Assembly (NCBI RefSeq): GCF_002162315.1
Contig: NZ_CP021416.1
Location: 2,058,207 to 2,122,206, forward strand
DNA length: 64,000 nt
Origin: Sulfurospirillum diekertiae
Lineage (GTDB): Bacteria > Campylobacterota > Campylobacteria > Campylobacterales > Sulfurospirillaceae
Direction: 5' to 3'
Shown: positions 57,918 through 64,000 of the stretch, one piece after another
Position numbering within the stretch: the first letter of the stretch is position 1
How the letters are laid out: each line of letters opens with the position of its first letter
Notes under the pieces: generated by a model
The model's input: only the letters and a program-made list of their open reading frames with translations
Database searches by the model: none
What the model was told of the DNA's origin: nothing
Position numbers and translations under genes: made by a program

Positions 57918-59857
57918 TGCAAACCATATACACGCTCTTTTTTTTAACATCCCTTCTTTCCATTTTACTCTATAAAAAACCACTTCTTGCCCAAAAAGTA
58001 GGCTTTGGTTTGGCAAGTGTCATTTCGCTTTATGCAGCGATATTTTTCTTTTCCAGTCTCAATGAGACATTGATCTGGAAATTACCGGGGAATTTTATTA
58101 GTATGCCTATTTTTAGGCTTGACTCCTTAGGCATGCTCTTCAGCTTTTTGATTAGTTTAATTGCATTTGCCGTTTCACTTTTTAGCTTTGACTATGTGAA
58201 ATTCTATGAGAAAAAGGCAAATTTAGCTGTTTTTGCTTCACTCTTTAATGCTTTTATTCTCTCAATGCTTCTTGTTGTTGCAAGCGATGGCGTTTTCTCT
58301 TTTATGCTTTTATGGGAACTCATGACACTCATCTCGGCACTTTTAATTTTAATTAACGATGGAAAGGGCGCTTCTAAAAATGTGATGATTTATTTGGGAA
58401 TTGCCCAAATTGGAGCATTCTGTTTAATGGTTGCCCTTATCATTATGGCAAGTTTTGCAGGTAGTTTTGAATTTAGTAAATTTGATGAACTCAATATTGG
58501 TTTTGGTATGAGTCTTACCCTCTTTATCTTACTACTTATTGGTTTTGGTTCTAAAGCAGGTATGTTTCCTTTCCATGTCTGGTTACCGCTAGCATACTGC
58601 CAATCTCCCTCTAATGCCTCTGCATTGATGAGTGGCGTCATGATCAAAGTAGCACTTTTTGCCTTTATCAAATTTTCACTTCTTCTTCCACAGTTTGTTC
58701 AATTTGGCTATATTTTACTACTCTTTGGCGCACTTAGCTGTGTCTTTGGTGTACTGTATGCTGCAATTTCCAATGACTATAAAGCATCCATCGCTTACAG
58801 CTCTTGCGAAAATGTAGGTATCATTTTTTTAGGGCTTGGAGGGGCTTTTTATGGCCTTGGAGCACATATACCTTCTATTGCCTTACTTGGTTTTATTGCA
58901 GCGCTCTTCCATATCTTAAATCACGCAGTTTTTAAATCGTTGCTCTTTATGTTAAGTGGTAATATTTATACGGCCACCCTTACAAGAGACATGGATGCGC
59001 TTGGTGGACTTCACAAAAAGATGCCTATCACTTCGATTATCTTTTTCGTAGCAGCACTTGCTATTTGTGCACTTCCTCCACTTAATGGCTTTGCCAGCGA
59101 ATGGATTACCTACAAAACGATGCTTTTGGGAGGTATGGAACAAGGTGTTATGGCACGATTTCTATTTGTTATTGCCATCATTGCACTCGGTGTTGGTGGC
59201 GCACTTGCCGTCATGGCATTTGCTAAAGTGTACGGAGCTGTCTTTTTAGGACTCCCTCGCGATGCCAAAAGCTTTGAAGGTGCCAAAGAAGTTTCCAGTG
59301 TTATGCTTCTACCACTTTGCCTCTTAGCAAGTTTTTGTGTGGGACTTGGTGTCTTTATGAGTGATGTGATTAATATTTTATCTAAGATAGTTCTAACCTT
59401 TATACCTGTTGTAGGCTTCAATCAAAATGAATTGATCTCAATGCCTACTGTTGTCCTTGTGATGTTACTCTGCGCTATTGTCCCATTTGTTTTACTCTAT
59501 CTTTTGAAATCAAACAATACGATAACCCGGATTACAGATCCTTGGGCGTGTGGCTTCATCTACAACAAAAATATGCAAATTGGGTCAAACTCCTTTACCG
59601 GTGATATTCGCAAAGCGCTTAGTTTTATTTTGAGATACGAGAGTGAAATGAAGATGGATGGGTATTTTTCAAAAGTCGTTTATACAAAAAAAGTACACGA
59701 TTTCTTTTGGGACAAACTCTATGAGCCAGTCATTCGCTTGATTATGTTAATTGCCGAAAAAATAGGCATTTTTCAAAATGGTCGAACGAATTTTTATGCG
59801 GGATATATCTTGGTTTATCTCTGTTTAGTGTTGATTTTTGCATCTTACTATCTGTGA
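57917..59857 (+). CDS. hyfB: Hydrogenase-4 membrane subunit HyfB (NuoL/M family)
   Basis: 646 residues with about 14-16 membrane helices. It is an antiporter-like subunit proposed to move ions: LLWELMTLISALLIL holds the conserved Glu of helix 5, and GSKAGMFPFHVWLPLAYCQSPSNASALMSG is the conserved helix 7-8 loop with Lys. A long C-terminal extension carries a helix near the end. It may couple H2 chemistry to ion pumping. Confidence 0.92.
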   Translation: MQTIYTLFFLTSLLSILLYKKPLLAQKVGFGLASVISLYAAIFFFSSLNETLIWKLPGNFISMPIFRLDSLGMLFSFLISLIAFAVSLFSFDYVKFYEKKANLAVFASLFNAFILSMLLVVASDGVFSFMLLWELMTLISALLILINDGKGASKNVMIYLGIAQIGAFCLMVALIIMASFAGSFEFSKFDELNIGFGMSLTLFILLLIGFGSKAGMFPFHVWLPLAYCQSPSNASALMSGVMIKVALFAFIKFSLLLPQFVQFGYILLLFGALSCVFGVLYAAISNDYKASIAYSSCENVGIIFLGLGGAFYGLGAHIPSIALLGFIAALFHILNHAVFKSLLFMLSGNIYTATLTRDMDALGGLHKKMPITSIIFFVAALAICALPPLNGFASEWITYKTMLLGGMEQGVMARFLFVIAIIALGVGGALAVMAFAKVYGAVFLGLPRDAKSFEGAKEVSSVMLLPLCLLASFCVGLGVFMSDVINILSKIVLTFIPVVGFNQNELISMPTVVLVMLLCAIVPFVLLYLLKSNNTITRITDPWACGFIYNKNMQIGSNSFTGDIRKALSFILRYESEMKMDGYFSKVVYTKKVHDFFWDKLYEPVIRLIMLIAEKIGIFQNGRTNFYAGYILVYLCLVLIFASYYL

Positions 59858-59864
59858 GGACACA

Positions 59865-60789
59865 ATGAGCTTTTTTTTACCTACTTTTACAACTTATAGC
59901 AGCTATACTGGTCGCCCCACTCTTTGATGGCATGGCTAGAAAGCTAAGGGCTAAATTTCAATCTAGGATAGGACCGAGCATTTTTCAAACCTATCGTGAT
60001 CTTTTGAAACTTATCAAGCGTGGACGAACAAAGTCACACAGTGCAAGTTTTATCTATCAAATTGCACCTTATCTGATGTTTGCAACAACAGCAGCAATGT
60101 TTTGCGCTTTACCAATTACATATGGAAGTGACGCTGTTTTTGCTCAGTTTTCGGATATTTTTGTTCTTATCTATCTAGGAGCACTGTATCGATTTATGTT
60201 TATTATTGCTGGCTTTGATACCGCAAACCCTTTTGCGGGTGTGGGTTCAAGCAGAGAGGCAACCATTGGATTTTATAGCGAAGCCGTATCGATTATCTGC
60301 CTTATTGTCGTAATGTTAGGTGCGGGTAGTTCAAATTTACCGCATATTGCTTCTATCGTAAGCCTCAGTGAGGGCAACTACGGTTATCTTGTTCCGTCCT
60401 ATGCCATCGCTTCAACCGCTTTTCTTTGGGTTATGTATGTTGAAACAGGCAGAAAACCTTATGACTTAGCTGAGGCCGAACAAGAGCTTCAAGAGGGTGT
60501 TTTGGGTGAATACTGTGGTAAAGATCTTGCTATTATTGATGTAGCTTTAATGTTGAAGCAATTTTCAATGTTAGGATTTTTCCTAATGCTTTTTGAGCCT
60601 TGGAGTTTTGAGAATCCTCTATTGTCTTTACTACTTTTCCTCGCTGAAATTGGGGTGCTTTATGTTTTGGCTGTTTTTATCGACAACTTTGGACCACGAT
60701 TTACAATGAACAAAGGGATGAAACGAACCATGCTTTTTCCATTGAGTATTGCTTGTATAGCACTAATGCTTTATATTATTGGGGTATGA
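59865..60789 (+). CDS. hyfC: Hydrogenase-4 membrane subunit HyfC (NuoH family), frameshifted at a T8 run
   Basis: The ATG at 59865, 7 bases after hyfB and behind GAGGA, reads MSFF and breaks at T8 (59871-59878). Removing one T gives YLLLQLIAAILVAPLFDGMA and the open frame to 60789, about 307 residues, which is normal for HyfC/HycD. The segment RAKFQSRIGPSIFQTYRDL and the late ETGRKPYDLAEAEQELQEG match the NuoH-like anchor that contacts the small subunit. The 925-base length is 3n+1. Confidence 0.9.
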
Positions 60790-60790
60790 A

Positions 60791-61438
60791 ATGATAAATT
60801 TTATTGATGTCATCACCGTTTTGATGATGGGAACAAGTTTAATGGTATTTGGTCTGCGAAAATACAAACTTAGTATTTATGCGTATGCATTGCAAACATT
60901 GCTTTTAGTGATTGTATTTTTGCTTTTACACTTCAAATATGGCGCTCATGAGTTACTCCTTTGGGCATTTACAGCCTTTTTGATGAAAGTCGTTTTTGTA
61001 CCACTTTTTTTACTTAAGCTTGTGAATAAGCTTAGTATTATCAATGAAGATGAACCCGTAGGTGGCTTTTTTATATCGCCTGTTATAGCGCTTAGCTTTT
61101 CACTTGCTGTTTCAATGATGTTTTACAAAGTTTTTGTTCATTTTTCAATTTTCAAAGATGCATTGCCACTCTTTGCCGCTTCATTTATCTTTATGATAGG
61201 TATTTTTGGCTTTATTTTGAGAAACTCATTTTTAAAACAGATTCTCGCATACTGCCTTTTTGAAAATGGTATCCATCTAAGCCTAGCGCTTATGGCATAT
61301 AACTCACATGAGCTTGTCGAGATTGGTATCTTAACTGATACTATTTTTGCTGTTGTGATTATGAGTATTTTGGCGAAACGATTTTACGCCTCATATGATA
61401 GTCTCGACACATCTAAAGCTGTAAATTTAAGGGGATAA
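60791..61438 (+). CDS. hyfE: Hydrogenase-4 membrane subunit HyfE
   Basis: 215 residues with about six membrane helices. The late part (LRNSFLKQILAYCLFENGIHL) resembles NuoK. It begins at the ATG at 60791, one base beyond the hyfC stop; a TTG at 60779 would extend it into hyfC. No hyfD lies between hyfC and hyfE, which I take as a reduced Hyf layout. Confidence 0.88.
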   Translation: MINFIDVITVLMMGTSLMVFGLRKYKLSIYAYALQTLLLVIVFLLLHFKYGAHELLLWAFTAFLMKVVFVPLFLLKLVNKLSIINEDEPVGGFFISPVIALSFSLAVSMMFYKVFVHFSIFKDALPLFAASFIFMIGIFGFILRNSFLKQILAYCLFENGIHLSLALMAYNSHELVEIGILTDTIFAVVIMSILAKRFYASYDSLDTSKAVNLRG

Positions 61439-61439
61439 A

Positions 61440-62909
61440 ATGGATATTCTTTTGTTGATACTAATCATACCTTTTGTGTGTGGTGTCGTAATGTTTGTTA
61501 TGCCACTTCATTTCAAGCTCTTACAAAGCTTCCATATCCTTTTGAGCTTGATTGTCTCATCACTGTTACTCAGTGCTGTAAGCAAAGTCGTTCATGGAGC
61601 TGAACTTTCAGCTTTTGATAACTTTATTTTCTTGGACTCTCTTGGAGCCATCTTTTTATCACTGATTGCTATTACTGGCTTATTGGTCAATATCTATGCC
61701 ACCACCTATATGAAGTGGGAATTAGAAGATGGGCATGTCAGCTTAAAAGAGGTCAAAAACTACTTTGCTCTTAGTTTCATTTTTACATGGACGATGAGTT
61801 TAAGCGTTGTGTGCAATAACATCGCCTTTATGTGGGCAGCCATTGAGGCAACCACCCTCGCTTCGGTTTTCCTTGTATCTGTTAAAAAAGATCAAAAATC
61901 TACCGAGAGTGGCTATAAATACATCGTTTTATGTAGTATTGGTCTAGCGTTTGCACTCTATGCAACGATTCTTCTCTACTCTGCAGCAAATGGTAAAATC
62001 GATGGTGATGCAATGCTCTACACCAATCTTATAGCCAATGCAGGCAACTTAGATAGCATGGCTTTAAAACTTGTCTTTATTTTTGCATTGATTGGCTTTG
62101 GAACGAAAGCCGGACTAGCACCTACACATACATGGCTACCCGATGTTCATGCAGAAGGACCAGCGCCTACATCTGCCCTCCTCTCAGGTGTACTTCTTAA
62201 ATGTGCTATGCTAGGGCTTATTCGCTACTATGCCATTGTTGCCAATGGTGTAGGTTTTGATTTTGTACAGTCTGTCATGATCATCAGCGGAACATTGACT
62301 CTTTTTATATCATCTTTTTTCCTTATTTGACAACACAACGTCAAAAGAATGTTTGCATATCACTCCATTGCTCACATGGGTGTCATTGCCTTCGGCCTTG
62401 GTGTGGGTGGAGCTATTGGGCTTTTTGCAGCACTATTTCACTGTGCCGCGCACTCTTTTACAAAAGCATTAGCCTTTTGCTCAACAGGAAATATCGCTAA
62501 GATCTACGGTACCAAAGATATGACTAAAATGGGCGGCATGATCCATATTGCACCTTTAACGGCTGTGTTATTCGGTATTGCTATCTGTTCACTAGTTGGT
62601 GTACCTGGATTTGCAATTTTTGTGAGTGAATTCTTAATCTTTAAAGCTGCGGCAATCGATGGTTCATACCTCTTAATGGGTATTTTTGCTGTCGCCTTAG
62701 CCATCATCTTTATCGCTGACTTTTCACACTTTTTCCTTGCAACATTTGGCAAAGTAGAAGGTAAAGTAGTTCATAACAACGAGATGAAATTCAGCGAAAA
62801 CATTCCACTGATTGCCTTGGCTATTTTGATTGTAGCATTCGGCATATGGCAGTTTGATTCGTTCACGGTTCTCCTTGATGAGAGCGTTAAAACTATAATG
62901 AAAAAATAG
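61440..62909 (+). CDS. hyfF: Hydrogenase-4 membrane subunit HyfF (NuoL/M family), with an internal in-frame TGA
   Basis: An ATG at 61440 opens an antiporter-like protein with GFGTKAGLAPTHTWLPDVHAE (helix 7-8 loop). The frame meets TGA at 62328-62330 and continues in the same frame with QHNVKRMFAYHSIAHMG, the family's KRxxAYxSIxxxG segment, to 62909. Without the stop it is 489 codons, close to the HyfF length. The stop falls at a poorly conserved position, and the two halves show no indel, so a base change (for example TCA or CGA to TGA) is the simplest cause. Selenocysteine or readthrough is possible but unsupported. As two pieces it would be cut inside the membrane core. Confidence 0.82.
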
Positions 62910-62917
62910 GACTCACC

Positions 62918-64000
62918 ATGAAATGCGATAAATTTATAGAAGCTCTGGCTACCAAGATTAAAATTTTAGAAGTTACAAGACAATGTGAAGATCAAGTCAC
63001 CGCTTTAGTTGAGCTCAATGATCTTCCGGAAGCAGTTCGCTTTCTTTATTACGATATGGGTGGCTACCTTTCAACGATGATTGCCAATGATGAGCGCAGT
63101 ATCAATAAACATTATGCCCTCTACTACGCTCTCTCCATGGAGGGTGGCAAAATGTTTGAAGGTGACGAAATAGCACAAGATGAAAAATGTTTTGTCACCG
63201 TTAAAGTGCTTATCTCTCCAGATAATCTCACCTACCCATCGGTTACACCATTAGTACCAGCTTGTGTTTGGTATGAGAGAGAAGCTTACGATATGTTTGG
63301 GCTTGTTGCAGAAGGGTTACCAGATAAAAGACGTTTGGTGCTCAGCGATGATTGGCCTGATGATCTGTTTCCCCTCCGTAAAGATGCCATGGACTATCGT
63401 TACCGACCTGATATGAAAGAGCATTACAATGAGCCTGAATATGAGTTCTTAAGACCTGAAGGTGCAGGGATTATCGATGTGCCGCTTGGACCTTTACATG
63501 TAACGGCAGATGAGCCTGGACATTTTAGACTTTTTTGTGATGGTGATACCATTGTTGATGCCGATTATAGACTTTTTTACCAACACCGAGGAATGGAAAA
63601 ACTCGCTGAAAATCGCATGAACTACGACCAGATGGGCTATTTAGCAGAAAGGGTTTGTGGTATTTGTGGCTATGCCCATGCGATTGCATGTATCGAAGCA
63701 GCAGAGAAAGCGATTAATTTAGAGATCCCTGCTCGTGCACAAGCTATTCGTATCATTTGTTCTGAAATTGAGAGACTCCACAGTCATCTTTTAAATATTG
63801 GACTTGCGTGTGAAGTCACAGGTAACTACACCGCATTTATGCATATCTTTAGAATTCGTGAATACTCTATGAAACTTGCAGAACTCGTTACAGGTGGACG
63901 AAAGACCTATGGTAACGTTGTGATGGGAGGTCTTAGACGTGATATGACGGGTATTGAGATCAAAGAGAGTTTACGCATCTTGCAAATTATCGATACCCAA
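62918..64000 (+). CDS. hyfG: Hydrogenase-4 large subunit HyfG (N-terminal 361 codons; runs off the right edge)
   Basis: Open from the ATG at 62918 to the window end, exactly 361 codons. The first about 170 residues are a NuoC-like domain (CVWYEREAYDMFGLVAEGLP). The second is the NuoD-like [NiFe] large subunit with RVCGICGYAHAIACIEA near residue 245, the first pair of nickel-ligand cysteines (CxxC). The C-terminal nickel cysteines lie beyond the edge. A near copy of the palindrome reads LHVT. Confidence 0.93.
   Translation, partial: MKCDKFIEALATKIKILEVTRQCEDQVTALVELNDLPEAVRFLYYDMGGYLSTMIANDERSINKHYALYYALSMEGGKMFEGDEIAQDEKCFVTVKVLISPDNLTYPSVTPLVPACVWYEREAYDMFGLVAEGLPDKRRLVLSDDWPDDLFPLRKDAMDYRYRPDMKEHYNEPEYEFLRPEGAGIIDVPLGPLHVTADEPGHFRLFCDGDTIVDADYRLFYQHRGMEKLAENRMNYDQMGYLAERVCGICGYAHAIACIEAAEKAINLEIPARAQAIRIICSEIERLHSHLLNIGLACEVTGNYTAFMHIFRIREYSMKLAELVTGGRKTYGNVVMGGLRRDMTGIEIKESLRILQIIDTQ

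Overview
The window looks like a chromosomal segment of a Campylobacterota (epsilonproteobacterial) genome, most probably Sulfurospirillum or a close relative. This is inferred from gene content, not from a database search. The supporting signs are the ftsW // flgB-flgC-fliE-ftsI neighbourhood (as in Helicobacter), the futalosine menaquinone enzyme MqnE, a Pgp1/Csd4-like cell-shape carboxypeptidase, a SelW-like selenoprotein with a CxxU motif, a Hyf-type group 4 [NiFe] hydrogenase operon, and moderate AT-richness.

Layout. 1-4.8 kb: 5' end of alaS, a membrane-anchored GH17 protein, small hypothetical genes and an SDR oxidoreductase. 4.9-7.8 kb: sugar aminotransferase, Gfo/Idh oxidoreductase and hemH. 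7.8-13.7 kb: ftsI-fliE-flgC-flgB (minus strand, with a sigma-54 promoter) divergent from ftsW-murG-GNAT, then tRNA-Arg. 13.8-16 kb: membrane protein, secreted thioredoxin and an EamA transporter. 16-21.4 kb: a complete rRNA operon on the minus strand (16S, tRNA-Ile, tRNA-Ala, 23S, 5S). 21.5-24 kb: pseudopilin, membrane glycosyltransferase and trpG/pabA. 24.3-29.1 kb: lplT-aas-arsR-amidohydrolase. 29.2-35.3 kb: a citrate lyase operon (AbrB-type transporter, citC, citD, citE, citF, citXG). 35.5-40.8 kb: MFS transporter, purine phosphoribosyltransferase and permease, mqnE, trpB, then tRNA-Lys. 41-51.7 kb: glnD, glmS, a heme-c diguanylate cyclase, radical SAM and HIT proteins, pgp1, EAL-HDOD and SelW. 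51.7-56.8 kb: a K+ channel and RCK pair, AEC permease, YciH and an ABC-F ATPase. 57.3-64 kb: hyfABCEF and the start of hyfG.

Two window-wide signals stand out. First, the 12-bp perfect palindrome TTTACATGTAAA occurs 22 times by my reading, against roughly 0.02 expected from composition. It lies inside genes, where it encodes LHVK/LHVN or FTCK, and often just beyond stop codons. Five copies are in citXG alone. This resembles a highly iterated palindrome (HIP1-like) and may be undescribed. Second, at least ten single-base indels at short homopolymers interrupt eight genes, including the essential murG and glmS. Most are +1. The simplest explanation is assembly or sequencing error, so I annotate the full genes across them. 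Separately, a TGA in selW is probably genuine selenocysteine, while a TGA in the middle of hyfF is unexplained.

The genes suggest an anaerobic, motile, respiratory and fermentative lifestyle. Citrate can be cleaved by citrate lyase. H2 is made or used by the Hyf complex. Menaquinone is made through futalosine. Shape and division genes (FtsI, FtsW, MurG, Pgp1) fit a helical or curved cell.
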